Origin: Hyphomicrobium sp. ghe19
Lineage (GTDB): Bacteria; Pseudomonadota; Alphaproteobacteria; Rhizobiales; Hyphomicrobiaceae
Length of the DNA: 64,000 bases
Direction of reading: 5' to 3'
Assembly (NCBI RefSeq): GCF_902712875.1
Contig: NZ_LR743509.1
Span: 4,292,001-4,356,000 of the forward strand
Of this stretch, positions 35,889-45,326 are shown one piece after another (within the stretch, counting starts at the first letter, position 1; every line of letters starts with the position of its first letter). Under the pieces are notes generated by a model. It made no database searches. It was given only the letters and a program-made list of their open reading frames with translations, and was not told the origin of the DNA. A program made the position numbers and the translations under genes.

Positions 35889-36641
35889 TTACACGAAGAC
35901 CATTCTGACGCCTGCCGCCAGAAGAAGGCCGGCGAGAATGTATCGCAACGCCTTCGGCTGCAGGAATTGGATGCCGAGCCCCGAGCCGAGCAGTCCGCCT
36001 ATTCCGACAGCCAGCATCCACCAGGGCAGCGGTTCGGGCATTCTGGGGATCACCGTCCAAATCGCGGCGAGTGCTGCGGCGGAGTTCAAGAGATTGAAGA
36101 CCGCGGAAACGCCTGCGGTCTGCCGCGTGCCGATCCAGCCGAAAGCGAGCACGAGGGGGGAGAGGAATATTCCGCCGCCGACACCTGTCAGCCCCGATAC
36201 GTATCCGACGACGGCTCCCGCCACGAGGGAGGGCCAGAACGGCGGCGTTATGGCGGCGGCGCGATCGATCTCGGCCGCGCGACCGGCGGAGCGGATCATC
36301 AACGCGCTTGCGACGAGCAGCAGTATTCCGACGACGGGTTGGTAGAGGCCGTGCGGCAAGTCGCTGATGCCGCCGAGAACCGAGAACGGCGCGCCGAGGA
36401 TGGCGAACGGATAGAAGCTTCGCCACGTCAGCAGGCCTGCGCGGGCAAATCTCACGCAGCCGATGGCGGCGACGATGACGTTCAGCGCGAGGGCGGTGGG
36501 TTTGATTACCTCGGGGCCGAAGCCCGCGAGGCTCATGATCGCGATGTAGCCGGTGCCACCTGCCTGTCCCACGGATGCGTAGAGCGCGGCGACGATCGCG
36601 AAGACGATGGGTAGCAGCGCATGCTCAAGAGTGAGGGGCAT
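35889..36641 (-). CDS. TauE/SafE family sulfite/organosulfonate exporter-like permease
   Basis: A 250-residue polytopic protein with about eight helices. Family glycine-rich motifs are visible: SVGQAGGTGYIAIMSLAGF near the N-terminus and GYVSGLTGVGGGIFLSPLVLAFGW in the second repeat. The end AGLLLAAGVRMVFV is also typical. Substrates of TauE/SafE members include sulfite, sulfoacetate and other small anions; this one cannot be assigned. It runs convergently with the DUF2244 gene. Confidence 0.88.
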   Translation of the reverse strand: MPLTLEHALLPIVFAIVAALYASVGQAGGTGYIAIMSLAGFGPEVIKPTALALNVIVAAIGCVRFARAGLLTWRSFYPFAILGAPFSVLGGISDLPHGLYQPVVGILLLVASALMIRSAGRAAEIDRAAAITPPFWPSLVAGAVVGYVSGLTGVGGGIFLSPLVLAFGWIGTRQTAGVSAVFNLLNSAAALAAIWTVIPRMPEPLPWWMLAVGIGGLLGSGLGIQFLQPKALRYILAGLLLAAGVRMVFV

Positions 36642-36656
36642 GCGCGATCAGCGGCT

Positions 36657-36869
36657 CTAGTCGTTCAGCATCGTCAGAGCGGCGCGGCGATCGCCGGGTT
36701 TCAGCCGCAGGAATTGCGTGCGCGCGGCCTTGATGTCTTTTTCTGCGCCCGTCTCGGACGCGGCCTTCAGGGCTTTCGTTGCCGCATGATCGGCGCCGAC
36801 GACGAATGACAGCGCGCCTGCGAGGCGACCCATCATGGCCGCGTCGAACTTGAAGTCGTCATCGGCCAT
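36657..36869 (-). CDS. small soluble helical protein of unknown function
   Basis: 70 residues: DDFKFDAAMMGRLAGALSFVVGADHAATKALKAA then KAARTQFLRLKPGDRRAALTMLND. It is predicted mostly helical. It lies 15 bases before the TauE gene and 17 bases after gloA, all on one strand, so it is probably in the same transcript. No family recognised. Confidence 0.6.
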   Translation of the reverse strand: MADDDFKFDAAMMGRLAGALSFVVGADHAATKALKAASETGAEKDIKAARTQFLRLKPGDRRAALTMLND

Positions 36870-36886
36870 GATCGGCTATACCCCGG

Positions 36887-37282
36887 TTATTGGAAGCGTC
36901 CGCCGCGCTGAAGAACCTCGATCTTGTAGCCATCCGGATCTTCGACAAAGAAGAACGTGCCGAAGGGTTTGCCTTCGAAGTTCATCGTCTTGATGTCTTT
37001 CGGCTGATAGCCGGCGGCCGCTATCCGCTTGTGATCCGCTTCGAGATCGCCCGTTACGAACGCGAGATGGCCGTAGCCGTCTCCCAGATTATAGGGCTCG
37101 GTGCGGCCCTTGTTGACGGTCAGCTCAACCTCGAAATCGGTCTCGAGATTTTTCATGTAGATGAGCGTGAAGTCCGGCCATTCCTTGCGGTCTTCAACCT
37201 TGAGGCCGAAGCACGCCTCATAGAATCGCACCGAGCGCGCCTCGTCGAGTACGCGGATCATCATATGGACGGTTTTGGCCAT
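36887..37282 (-). CDS. gloA: lactoylglutathione lyase (glyoxalase I)
   Basis: 131 residues of the VOC fold, normal for bacterial glyoxalase I, which detoxifies methylglyoxal as its glutathione adduct. Metal ligands are placed as in the family: His in KTVHMMIRVLDEARS, Glu in DFEVELTVNKG, His in DGYGHLAFVTGDL and Glu in PDGYKIEVLQRG. The ATG has GAGGAAC upstream. It lies 17 bases after leuD on the same strand. Confidence 0.92.
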   Translation of the reverse strand: MAKTVHMMIRVLDEARSVRFYEACFGLKVEDRKEWPDFTLIYMKNLETDFEVELTVNKGRTEPYNLGDGYGHLAFVTGDLEADHKRIAAAGYQPKDIKTMNFEGKPFGTFFFVEDPDGYKIEVLQRGGRFQ

Positions 37283-37299
37283 CTCGGTTGTTCCTCAGT

Positions 37300-37908
37300 T
37301 CAGAGCCAGGGGCGCGATGCTGCGGTCGATGTTTCGAACGACGAGATTTGCTTACCCTTCTCGAGCGTCAGGCCGATGTTATCGAGGCCGTTCAAGAGGC
37401 AATGTTTGCGGAACGGATCGATTTCGAACTTGATGACCCCGCCGTCGGGACCGCTGATTTCCTGTTTTTCGAGATCGACGGTGATCTTCGCATTGGCGCC
37501 GCGGTTGGCGTCGTCCATCAACTTGTCGACGTCGCTCTGTGGCAGCTTGATCGGCAGGATGCCGTTCTGGAAGCAGTTGTTGTAGAAGATGTCGGCGAAG
37601 TCGGTTGCGATGACGCAACGGATGCCGAAATCCAACAATGCCCAGGGCGCGTGCTCGCGCGACGATCCGCAGCCGAAGTTATCGCCCGCGACGAGGATCG
37701 TCGCGTCGCGGTACTGCGGTTTGTTCAGGACGAAATCCGGAATTTCCTTTCCGGTCGCCGGGTCGAAGCGCATTTCGTAGAACAGCGACTTGCCGAGGCC
37801 CGTGCGCTTGATCGTTTTCAAGAACTGCTTCGGGATGATCATGTCGGTGTCGACGTTGCGGATCGGCAGGGGAGCCGCGACGCCGGTCAGAACCGTGAAT
37901 TTGTCCAT
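37300..37908 (-). CDS. leuD: 3-isopropylmalate dehydratase small subunit
   Basis: The LeuD half of isopropylmalate isomerase in leucine synthesis. The ATG at 37908 has GGAGA upstream and gives 202 residues. The swivel-domain signature [15 protein letters not shown] and the N-terminal [16 protein letters not shown] are clear. leuC lies about 3.7 kb away at 41584 on the same strand, separated by five unrelated genes, so the pair is not a tight operon. Confidence 0.96.
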   Translation of the reverse strand: MDKFTVLTGVAAPLPIRNVDTDMIIPKQFLKTIKRTGLGKSLFYEMRFDPATGKEIPDFVLNKPQYRDATILVAGDNFGCGSSREHAPWALLDFGIRCVIATDFADIFYNNCFQNGILPIKLPQSDVDKLMDDANRGANAKITVDLEKQEISGPDGGVIKFEIDPFRKHCLLNGLDNIGLTLEKGKQISSFETSTAASRPWL

Positions 37909-37937
37909 GCTTAGGTCTCCGCTCAAGTCTTCGGGCG

Positions 37938-38369
37938 TCAGGCGCGCAACGTGTCCGCAAGCGCCCGGAAATAGCCTTCGGCCGAGGCGAGACGCCGGGC
38001 GTGCCGGAAAGCACCGAACTCCCGGATGGCGGCCTCGAGATCGAAGGGCTGCAAATGTTCTAGGCGTCGTTTAACGCCAGCGCGCTTGCGCCCGTCAAGA
38101 TGATCTTCAAGCGTCGCGACAATCGTTTCGACGTAGCCGGCGATGCGTCCGAGTTCACGGGTGGCGGAAAGTAGCGCGGGGCGGTCGTTTGGGTAAGCTT
38201 CCAACGTCGCAAGGTTCGCGGCCGCCCGGGCCAGCGTCGCCGCCACCTCCTCGGCGTAAAGTGCGACCTTCTCGCGACGAAGGACGTCGAGCCGTGCCGC
38301 GAGCGCTAACCAACGGTTAACGGTTCGAGCAAGCTCGGAAAGGCGCTGAGAGTATTCGGCAAGCCGCAT
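37938..38369 (-). CDS. helical protein of unknown function upstream of leuD
   Basis: 143 residues from the ATG at 38369; an upstream in-frame start at 38456 would add 29 residues that look unlike coding sequence. It is almost entirely helical and basic: [43 protein letters not shown], and a conserved-looking [22 protein letters not shown]. There are no catalytic motifs. It lies 29 bases upstream of leuD, possibly co-transcribed. Function unknown. Confidence 0.6.
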   Translation of the reverse strand: MRLAEYSQRLSELARTVNRWLALAARLDVLRREKVALYAEEVAATLARAAANLATLEAYPNDRPALLSATRELGRIAGYVETIVATLEDHLDGRKRAGVKRRLEHLQPFDLEAAIREFGAFRHARRLASAEGYFRALADTLRA

Positions 38370-38463
38370 TGCAGATCCTCGGGTCGGCGGATCTGCGATT
38401 TTAAGGGCTCCCCAGGGCACGGGGATAAGTTTATCCGGCTGACTGTCGTTATCCAAACACCAA

Positions 38464-38554
38464 CGTCATCTCCGAGCAGGCGGGGATCCGTCCAAGTGTG
38501 GGGAAACAACCAGACATCGGCCTGGATGGATCCCGGCCTTCGCCGGGATGACGG
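38464..38554. repeat. dispersed palindromic repeat, family 2, diverged copy
   Basis: Begins CGTCATCTCCGAGC and ends GCCTTCGCCGGGATGACGG. It has the same two-half layout and internal GGATCC as the copies at 34444 and 54090. It lies between the helical protein and the HECGH protein genes. Confidence 0.65.
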
Positions 38555-38595
38555 AGTTTGGTGCGGTCGCTAGGCAGCGATCGCTGCCCAAGCTG

Positions 38596-39159
38596 CTAAC
38601 GGATATTCGGGTCCTCGTAGCACTTGCGCATGTATTCGCAGCGGTAGGAGCCCGAGAAATGCATGCTGTCGCCCTTCGCGGGGGTGATGAAGGTGCAGAT
38701 CTCTTCGAGGCCGTCAGGCTTAAGCCATCCCTGGCGGCGGCCGCGCTGAACGGCGAAACAGTCTGCCGTTTCCTCATCCGGTCCGCGGAACTGGTGGCCG
38801 CACTCGTGCGCATAGATCCACTGCTTGACCGGTGTCGACACGCGATCGAGCAATTTGGGGTTCATGATGAGAAAGCCCGGATAGGCAGCGCCGTAATCGT
38901 CGAGCTTGTTGTCGATCACGGTCGGCCGCTGGCCGCAGTATTGCGTGCGGCCGTCGAGCTTGAATTCGCCGGGCGCGACGAGATGGCTGTCACCGCCGAC
39001 GGTCGAGATGTATTGCTCGGGCGTCGGGATGCCATCGCGTATCGGCGTGGTGGTGTCCTGGGCATAGGCGGCAGGGGCGTGGGCGACCGTCGGCAACGCC
39101 ACCGATAAAGCCGAAGTTACACCCAAGACGAATCCGTGAATGAATCGTCGCACTCTCAT
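38596..39159 (-). CDS. secreted HExxH metallopeptidase-like protein
   Basis: 187 residues with a long signal peptide (FVLGVTSALSVALPTVAHA, ending in AYAQD). The mature part contains a zincin helix WIYAHECGHQFRGPDEETADCFAV: HECGH gives two histidine ligands and the downstream Glu/Asp in EETAD a probable third. Six cysteines (for example QYCGQRPT, EEICTF and YRCEYMRKCYED) suggest disulphides in the periplasm. The named peptidase family and substrate are not recognised. Confidence 0.75.
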   Translation of the reverse strand: MRVRRFIHGFVLGVTSALSVALPTVAHAPAAYAQDTTTPIRDGIPTPEQYISTVGGDSHLVAPGEFKLDGRTQYCGQRPTVIDNKLDDYGAAYPGFLIMNPKLLDRVSTPVKQWIYAHECGHQFRGPDEETADCFAVQRGRRQGWLKPDGLEEICTFITPAKGDSMHFSGSYRCEYMRKCYEDPNIR

Positions 39160-39295
39160 TCGTCCATGCTTTCAGAAGAGCCCCGCCTGCCCGCTCGGCC
39201 TGCCACTACAACATGGCCCGAAATTTCTCTCGGCTCAAGCTGCGGTATCTTGTGACACAAAGGGAGTTAAGCCGGTGTGACTTCCGGCCACGGGC

Positions 39296-39706
39296 TCAGT
39301 CCGAGACCCGCTCCTCGATCTGTTCCATGTCGTCGTCGGAGAAGCCGAAGTGATGACCAATCTCGTGGATCAGCACATGGGCCACGAGATGGCCGAGTTC
39401 TTCGTCGCTGGACGCCCATTCGTCGAGGATGGCGCGGCGGTAAAGAATGACCATGTCCGGCTCGCGGGTTTCCGGCGTCGCGCCCTGCCGGTTAAGGCTC
39501 ACACCGTGGTAAAGGCCGGTCAACTCGAACGGGTCTTCGATGTCCATTTCGTCGAGGAGATCGTCGGACGCCAAGTCCTCGATGCGAATTACAACATCGC
39601 CGGCCATCGAGCGGAACTCGGACGGGAGCGAATTCCATGCCACCTGCGCGAGCGTTTCGAAATCAGCCAGCGTTGGTGGCGTTGCGTGAATCCAATCAGT
39701 CGTCAT
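39296..39706 (-). CDS. minimal zincin-like metallopeptidase (PF06262/DUF1025 type)
   Basis: The ATG at 39706 (GGGAG upstream) gives 136 residues. It matches small zincins: LAQVAWNSLPSEFRSMAGDVVIRIED at the start, ELTGLYHGVSL in the middle, then VLIHEIGHHFGFSDDDMEQIEE at the end, with HExxHxxG present. There is no signal peptide, so it is cytoplasmic. Family members are widespread but uncharacterised. Confidence 0.88.
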   Translation of the reverse strand: MTTDWIHATPPTLADFETLAQVAWNSLPSEFRSMAGDVVIRIEDLASDDLLDEMDIEDPFELTGLYHGVSLNRQGATPETREPDMVILYRRAILDEWASSDEELGHLVAHVLIHEIGHHFGFSDDDMEQIEERVSD

Positions 39707-39765
39707 TGCGGCGCACTCCCGGAGTTGAGTGCAGGAGATAGGTCCGGTTGGACCAAATAGGAAGG

Positions 39766-40602
39766 TTATTCGTTTCGATCTGTCGGATCGGCCACAAGGA
39801 GCAGCTCCTGCAGCGTGAAATTCAGGGCGCCGTTCTCGTCGAGCCTCGGCTTCAAAAATGATCTGAGGTGTGCCGGGCCCGAGTTCAAAATTCGTTCCAG
39901 CTCGGCAATATCCGCGGGCGTGCAGCGCATGCGGGAGACCCATGGCTCGAACGCCAATTCTTTTTCCATCTGCTCGCGCGCCACAATCTTGAACCCGGCG
40001 GCGCGAAGAAGATCACACCAGAGTTCGGGCGGCGGCGCGAAGCCGTGGCTCGGATCGCGCAATTTCTCGAAAGCATTGTAGGCGCGGATCGTCTCTTCGA
40101 TGTCGCCGGGGGTCGCGCCGGGAAGCCGCTCCTGATCGGGCGCGACGTTGTCGACGAGGGCGAAGCGGCCGCCCTTTTTCAAAACGCGGCGAACCTCGGC
40201 GACGAACTTTTCGAGATCGGGGAAATGATGTGCCGCCAAGCGGCAGCAGACGAGATCGAAGCTTTCATTTGGGAACGGTAACGCGCCGGCTGATGCCGTC
40301 GCCGTCGACATGTTGGCGAGCCCGCGCGCCGATGCGAGTTTCGCGGCTTCATTCAACATCTCGTCGGTGATGTCGCTCGCGATGATGGTCGCGACGTGGG
40401 GCGCGAAGACGGCGGCCGTATGCCCGGCGCCCGTCGCAACATCGAGGGCTACCCACGTTTTTTGCGGTGCCACAAGCTCGACGATCCGAGCGAGACTCTC
40501 GCCTTTTGCGTGCACCTCAGACGTCGCGTAGTCGGCCGCGGCCGCGCCAAACTTCGAGCGGACGACGGCATCCGAATCCCGGGTCAAGTTGCACCTCTGC
40601 AT
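39766..40602 (-). CDS. class I SAM-dependent methyltransferase (UbiE-like)
   Basis: About 278 residues. Motif I VALDVATGAGHTAAVFAP binds SAM, the next acidic residue lies in IIASDITDEMLNEA, and motif post-I/II is seen in LPFPNESFDLVCCRLAAHHF. This is the UbiE/COQ5-type fold, and the substrate is unknown. The start is uncertain: a TTG at 40587 with AGAGG six bases before it is as good as the ATG at 40602. It is divergent from the FeeM-like gene. Confidence 0.85.
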   Translation of the reverse strand: MQRCNLTRDSDAVVRSKFGAAAADYATSEVHAKGESLARIVELVAPQKTWVALDVATGAGHTAAVFAPHVATIIASDITDEMLNEAAKLASARGLANMSTATASAGALPFPNESFDLVCCRLAAHHFPDLEKFVAEVRRVLKKGGRFALVDNVAPDQERLPGATPGDIEETIRAYNAFEKLRDPSHGFAPPPELWCDLLRAAGFKIVAREQMEKELAFEPWVSRMRCTPADIAELERILNSGPAHLRSFLKPRLDENGALNFTLQELLLVADPTDRNE

Positions 40603-40760
40603 CAGTGTCGAAAAAACGTTTTGTGCCCACAAGGTAACCAGGCAATCTTAACGCAACAAAACAACAAATGTCGCGTTGGCCGTGGGCTACAAGGCTTCTA
40701 TCTCTCCGCGAACTTTCTGTTCGCATAGCTCACCGCCCGCCAATCCCGAGAATTCCATAC

Positions 40761-41522
40761 ATGTCGACACCGCTATCGTTTCGTCCCCGGCAAGACACCC
40801 TGCCGCCCGATGAGGGATCTTGGCATGGCGACACGCAGAGTTTCGAGCTCAAGGTGTTGTCGAAGGAAAGCGATGTCAGCGAGGCAACCGCGCTTCGGCT
40901 GCGCGCCTATCAGGCGATCGGCTATGACGTTTCGAGCGACAACGGGAAATACACCGACAGGTTCGATACGCTTCCCACCACGGTGCTGCTCGGGGCCTAC
41001 GATCAGGGCCGTCTCGTCGGCAGCGTAAGACTTTGCTTCAATCATCCATGGCAGACGGTTTCATCGCTTCCATGCGGTCCGTACTATCCCGCGCTGAAGG
41101 AAGTGAAGAGCAAGGTCGACGGCGCACTCGTCGAAGTATCGCGCCTTTCCATCGAGCCGGGTGTCAGCAACACATCGTACCGGACAACGCTCTACGCTTT
41201 CCTCGTGCGCGCGGCGCTGACGGCAGCGCAGGCGGCAGAGGTTTCGATGCTGCTGATCGCGACGCGGCCCGACTGGGTGAAGTTCTACAAATACATGCTC
41301 GGCTTCCAGCCGATCGGCGAGCCTGCTCTCTATCCGCCGGGCGATTTCAAGATCACGCTGCTGGGCGGCAGCCTGAAGCAGGCCGAGAAGCGTCAGCGGC
41401 TGCAGAACCGCTTCTTCAAGATCACGCCGGAAGAGGTCGCCAGCATGCGCGTTGCCATTCAACCCGCGCTTGCTGCTTCGGCCGTTCGTGAGGACGACGA
41501 CAAGGTTGCCGTTCCGGCGTAA
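40761..41522 (+). CDS. FeeM-like N-acyl amino acid synthase / autoinducer-synthase-fold acyltransferase
   Basis: 253 residues with the GNAT/LuxI-type fold. FELKVLSKESDVSEATALRLRAY is the first helix region and LGAYDQGRLVGSVRLCF the acyl-donor strand. VEVSRLSIEPGVSNTSYRTTLY follows (compare E-x-SR in LuxI and FeeM proteins). Then come SMLLIATRPDWVKFYKYMLGFQPIG and a Lys/Arg-rich C-terminus. FeeM enzymes join fatty-acyl groups from acyl carrier protein to an amino acid. No LuxR-type receptor is adjacent. A strong terminator follows. Confidence 0.75.
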   Translation: MSTPLSFRPRQDTLPPDEGSWHGDTQSFELKVLSKESDVSEATALRLRAYQAIGYDVSSDNGKYTDRFDTLPTTVLLGAYDQGRLVGSVRLCFNHPWQTVSSLPCGPYYPALKEVKSKVDGALVEVSRLSIEPGVSNTSYRTTLYAFLVRAALTAAQAAEVSMLLIATRPDWVKFYKYMLGFQPIGEPALYPPGDFKITLLGGSLKQAEKRQRLQNRFFKITPEEVASMRVAIQPALAASAVREDDDKVAVPA

Positions 41523-41556
41523 CGGCGCGGACTGAAATCGGATCGGCGTGGATGAT

Positions 41557-41585
41557 GGCAGGCCGTTTGGCCTGCCAATTTTTTT
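41557..41585 (+). terminator. rho-independent terminator after the FeeM-like gene
   Basis: A perfect 8-bp stem GGCAGGCC/GGCCTGCC with a GTTT loop is followed by AATTTTTTT. It overlaps the leuC stop codon, which lies on the other strand. Confidence 0.88.
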
Positions 41586-42987
41586 ACTGCCAGTTTCGCA
41601 CGTCGACGAAGTGGCCTTCGAGTGCTGCAGCTGCCGCCATGATCGGCGAGACGAGGTGCGTGCGGCCCTTGTAGCCCTGGCGGCCTTCGAAGTTACGGTT
41701 CGACGTCGAGGCGCAACGCTGGCCCGGCTTCAGCTGATCCGGGTTCATGCCAAGGCACATCGAGCAGCCCGGTTCGCGCCATTCGAATCCGGCATCCTTG
41801 AAGATCTTGTCGAGGCCTTCGGCTTCTGCCTGCTCTTTGACGAGACCAGAGCCTGGAACGATCATCGCGTACGCAAGGCGCGACGAGATCTTTTTGCCGT
41901 CGACGATCTTGGCCACGGCCCGCAAGTCTTCGATGCGGCCGTTCGTGCAGCTTCCGATCCACACGACGTCGAGCGGGATATCGGTTATCTTCGTGCCGGG
42001 CGTCAGGCCCATGTATTCGAGCGCACGCTGCATCGACGCGCGCTTGTTCTCGTCGTGCACGTCGGCGGGATTGGGAACAGAGGACGCGACCGACGTCACG
42101 TCCTCGGGGCTCGTGCCCCAGGAAACGATCGGCGGCAGCTTGGCAGCGTCGAGGCGAACTTCGCGATCGAAGTGCGCGCCTTCATCCGTGCGCAGCGTTT
42201 CCCAGTATTTCATCGCCAGATCCCAGGCCGCGCCTTTGGGGGCCTTGGGACGATCCTTGAGGAAAGCGAAGGTTTTCTCGTCGGGCGCGATCATGCCGGC
42301 GCGGGCGCCGCCTTCGATCGACATGTTGCAGACCGTCATCCGGCCTTCCATCGAGAGCGCGCGAATGGCTTCGCCCGCGTACTCGATGACGGAGCCGGTG
42401 CCGCCGGCGGTGCCGATCTCGCCGATAATCGCCAGGGTAATGTCTTTGGCGCCGACGCCGTGCGGGGCGACGCCGTCGACCGTCACCCGCATGTTCTTGG
42501 CTTTCTTCTGGATCAGCGTCTGGGTGGCGAGCACGTGCTCGACCTCGGATGTGCCGATGCCGTGGGCCAATGCGCCGAACGCACCATGCGTCGAGGTGTG
42601 GCTGTCGCCGCAAACGATGGTGGTGCCGGGAAGGGTAAAGCCCTGCTCCGGACCGACGACGTGAACGATGCCCTGACGCTTGTCGAGCTCATTGAAGTAC
42701 TGGATCCCGAAGTCGCGCGCGTTTGCCGCCAAGGTCTCGACCTGGACGCGGCTTTGCTCGTCGGCGATGCCTTTGGTGCGGTCGGTGGTCGGGACGTTGT
42801 GATCCACGACGGCGAGCGTCTTTTCCGGAGCGCGCACCTTACGGCCGGCCATGCGGAGGCCCTCGAAGGCCTGCGGGCTCGTCACTTCGTGGACGAGGTG
42901 GCGGTCGATATACAGGAGGCTCGTTCCGTCCGGCGACTGTTCAACTACGTGATCGTTGAAGATTTTATCGTAGAGCGTTTTTGCCAT
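41584..42987 (-). CDS. leuC: 3-isopropylmalate dehydratase large subunit
   Basis: An aconitase-fold 4Fe-4S enzyme of leucine synthesis, 467 residues. Cluster cysteines are visible in [14 protein letters not shown] and in the [10 protein letters not shown] segment (C-x2-C). [21 protein letters not shown] is the other signature. It partners with LeuD, encoded 3.7 kb downstream on the same strand. Its 3' end abuts the terminator of the convergent FeeM-like gene. Confidence 0.97.
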   Translation of the reverse strand: MAKTLYDKIFNDHVVEQSPDGTSLLYIDRHLVHEVTSPQAFEGLRMAGRKVRAPEKTLAVVDHNVPTTDRTKGIADEQSRVQVETLAANARDFGIQYFNELDKRQGIVHVVGPEQGFTLPGTTIVCGDSHTSTHGAFGALAHGIGTSEVEHVLATQTLIQKKAKNMRVTVDGVAPHGVGAKDITLAIIGEIGTAGGTGSVIEYAGEAIRALSMEGRMTVCNMSIEGGARAGMIAPDEKTFAFLKDRPKAPKGAAWDLAMKYWETLRTDEGAHFDREVRLDAAKLPPIVSWGTSPEDVTSVASSVPNPADVHDENKRASMQRALEYMGLTPGTKITDIPLDVVWIGSCTNGRIEDLRAVAKIVDGKKISSRLAYAMIVPGSGLVKEQAEAEGLDKIFKDAGFEWREPGCSMCLGMNPDQLKPGQRCASTSNRNFEGRQGYKGRTHLVSPIMAAAAALEGHFVDVRNWQ

Positions 42988-43147
42988 GACTTCGTTGAGC
43001 CTTCGGGAACGGCGGATGAGGATGAATGAACCGGTTAGATAGCGTCTAGCGCTGGTTTCCGCAAATCAGTGCTCGTCGCAGGTACGATAAGCTGACAAGG
43101 GCTCCGTAGCGCCAGCCGGATCGCGAACTAAACCATCGCGATTAACG

Positions 43148-44041
43148 TCAGGTGTTTCTATTTTTTGAGATCTTCGAGATGAGGAAGTCCCGTAACAGCT
43201 GGACTTTTTTCGAGGATTTAAGCTCTTCCGGGTAGGCGAAGACCATATTCAGCGAAGGCTGCTCGATGTCCGTCAGCACGGGCACGAGGTCGGTCAGCTC
43301 CTCGGTCAGGTAATCCGGGATCATCCCGACGCCGATACCGGCACGGATTGCATATTTGATCGCCACGACGCTGTTGACCCGGAGGGCGGCGTCGCGCGTG
43401 CCCGAGCCGTTGCGGCCCGCCGTCTCGATCCAGGACATGGCGTCGAGATGCTGGGCCGATGGTCCCGTGTAGCCGATGATGCGGTGCTGATCGAGATCCG
43501 CGAGGCTTTTGGGCGCGCCGTATTTGCGGATGTATTGCGCGGATGCGAAGGCGCGGACGCGGCTCTCGAACAGGGGCCGCCGGATGAGGTCGGCCTGCTC
43601 GGGTTCGCGGGTCCAGATCGCAGCATCGGCAGCGCGCATGCCGATATCGACCTGATCGTCGTTGAGGATCAGTTCGACGCGGATATCGGGATAAAGTTCG
43701 CCGAACTCGCGAAGGCGCGGCGTCAACCACATCGTTCCAAAGCCGATTGGCGCCGTGATCCGGAGGTCGCCCGAAGGTTTCGTCGTCGAGTCCGAGAGCA
43801 GCGTTTCGGCCGTCTGGAGCTTTGCAAAAACCTCCGCGACCGTCCGGTTCAGAAGCTCGCCCTGCTCGGTCAGCACGAGACCGCGCGCATGGCGATGAAA
43901 CAGCGTGACGCGAAGGTTCGCTTCAAGCGCTGAAATCTGCCGGCTGACGGCCGATTGGCTCATGTGGAGCTGTTCACCCGCATGAGTGAAGCTGCCAGCC
44001 TCGGCGGCCGCATGGAAGATGCGAAGCTTATCCCAATCCAT
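43148..44041 (-). CDS. LysR-family transcriptional regulator
   Basis: From the ATG at 44041 (MDWDKLRIFHAAAEAGSF, the usual LysR opening) 297 residues; a start 33 bases upstream is possible. Winged helix-turn-helix: GEQLHMSQSAVSRQISALEANL. An effector domain of normal length follows. It ends 42 bases past SKKVQLLRDFLIS. It is neighboured by trxB upstream on the same strand (about 150 bases) and leuC downstream, so its regulon cannot be read from position. Confidence 0.92.
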   Translation of the reverse strand: MDWDKLRIFHAAAEAGSFTHAGEQLHMSQSAVSRQISALEANLRVTLFHRHARGLVLTEQGELLNRTVAEVFAKLQTAETLLSDSTTKPSGDLRITAPIGFGTMWLTPRLREFGELYPDIRVELILNDDQVDIGMRAADAAIWTREPEQADLIRRPLFESRVRAFASAQYIRKYGAPKSLADLDQHRIIGYTGPSAQHLDAMSWIETAGRNGSGTRDAALRVNSVVAIKYAIRAGIGVGMIPDYLTEELTDLVPVLTDIEQPSLNMVFAYPEELKSSKKVQLLRDFLISKISKNRNT

Positions 44042-44190
44042 TGTGGAAGCCTGCGAATGCAGTTGATGGGCCATAGCATTTAGCTATGCACTGGACGCAA
44101 TGCAACCTGTGCATAGCAGAATAGCAACTGGGCTAGTTAGCCGAGCGCCGTCTTGTCGCGCTTTTTTGCGTTCCAAACGGCGCCCGAAGC

Positions 44191-45159
44191 CTATTCGGCG
44201 GCGTCGGCCTGGTCTTCGACCTGGGTCAGGAAGCGTTCAGCCTCGAGGGCGGCCATGCACCCCATACCGGCGGCTGTCACGGCCTGGCGGAAGACCTCGT
44301 CCTTGACGTCGCCCGCGGCGAACACGCCGGGAATGGCTGTCGCGGTCGAGTCCGGCGCCGTGATCAGGTAGCCCGACGGCGTCATCTCGAGCTGCCCCTT
44401 GAAGAGCTCGGTCGCGGGCGCGTGGCCGATGGCGGTGAAAACGCCGTCGGCGGGCACTTCCGACGTCATGCCGGTCTTGAGATTTTTGAGGACGATGCCC
44501 GTCACCGATTTCGGAGAATGCGTGCCGACGATTTCCTCGACGACGCTATCCCAGATGACATCGACCTTCGGGTTCTTGAACAGCCGCTCTTGCAGAATCT
44601 TTTCTGCGCGCAGGAATTCGCGGCGATGAACAAGCGTCACCTTGCTCGCAAAGTTCGTCAGAAACAGCGCTTCCTCGACGGCCGTATTGCCGCCGCCGAC
44701 AACCACGACTTCCTTGCCTTTGTAGAAGAAGCCGTCGCACGTCGCACACGCCGATACGCCGTGGCCTTTGAAGTGCTCTTCGGAATGCAGGCCAAGCCAA
44801 CGCGCCTGCGCGCCCGTCGCGATGATGAGCGCGTCGCACGTGTAGGTGTCGCCGCTATCGCCTTCGAGACGGATGGGGCGCGTGCGAAGCTCGACCTTGT
44901 TGATGTGGTCCATCACGATGTTCGTGCCGACGTGCTCGGCCTGCGCCTGCATCTGCTCCATCAGCCACGGACCCTGGATCGGATCGGCGAAGCCCGGATA
45001 GTTCTCGACGTCGGTCGTGATGGTCAGCTGGCCGCCGGGCTGCGAACCTTGGATGAGGGTCGGCGCGAGCATGGCGCGGGCGGCGTAAACCGCAGCCGTA
45101 TATCCGGCGGGGCCCGAGCCTAGGATTATTACCTTCGCGTGATGCGGTTTTTTTGTCAT
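44191..45159 (-). CDS. trxB: thioredoxin-disulfide reductase
   Basis: A flavoprotein that passes electrons from NADPH to thioredoxin. 322 residues. FAD motif ILGSGPAGYTAAVYAARA at the N-terminus, NADPH motif VVGGGNTAVEEALFL, and redox pair CATC in GVSACATCDGFF. The C-terminal GVFAAGDVKDEVFRQAVTAAGMG closes the FAD site. It is divergent from the MFS gene. Confidence 0.96.
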   Translation of the reverse strand: MTKKPHHAKVIILGSGPAGYTAAVYAARAMLAPTLIQGSQPGGQLTITTDVENYPGFADPIQGPWLMEQMQAQAEHVGTNIVMDHINKVELRTRPIRLEGDSGDTYTCDALIIATGAQARWLGLHSEEHFKGHGVSACATCDGFFYKGKEVVVVGGGNTAVEEALFLTNFASKVTLVHRREFLRAEKILQERLFKNPKVDVIWDSVVEEIVGTHSPKSVTGIVLKNLKTGMTSEVPADGVFTAIGHAPATELFKGQLEMTPSGYLITAPDSTATAIPGVFAAGDVKDEVFRQAVTAAGMGCMAALEAERFLTQVEDQADAAE

Positions 45160-45326
45160 GCTCTCAAATCTCCGGCCCGCTCGCAGCGCGGTAAAGGTTG
45201 CTAATTAGGGGGGCCGTCTACCAATCGTCAATGTCGCTGGGGATGGCGTCCCCGTTACGAGCAGAACTGCGGCACTCCGGCGCGGCACGTGCTAGATTCA
45301 CGCAAAAATGCGGAGGGAAAAGGCGC

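Noticed and set aside
38307..38322. CtrA-like CTAA-N7-TTAAC
   Set aside because: One mismatch and inside the coding region of the helical protein gene.
41548..43029. 493-codon open frame antisense to leuC
   Set aside because: leuC motifs are intact on the minus strand; the plus frame is a shadow.
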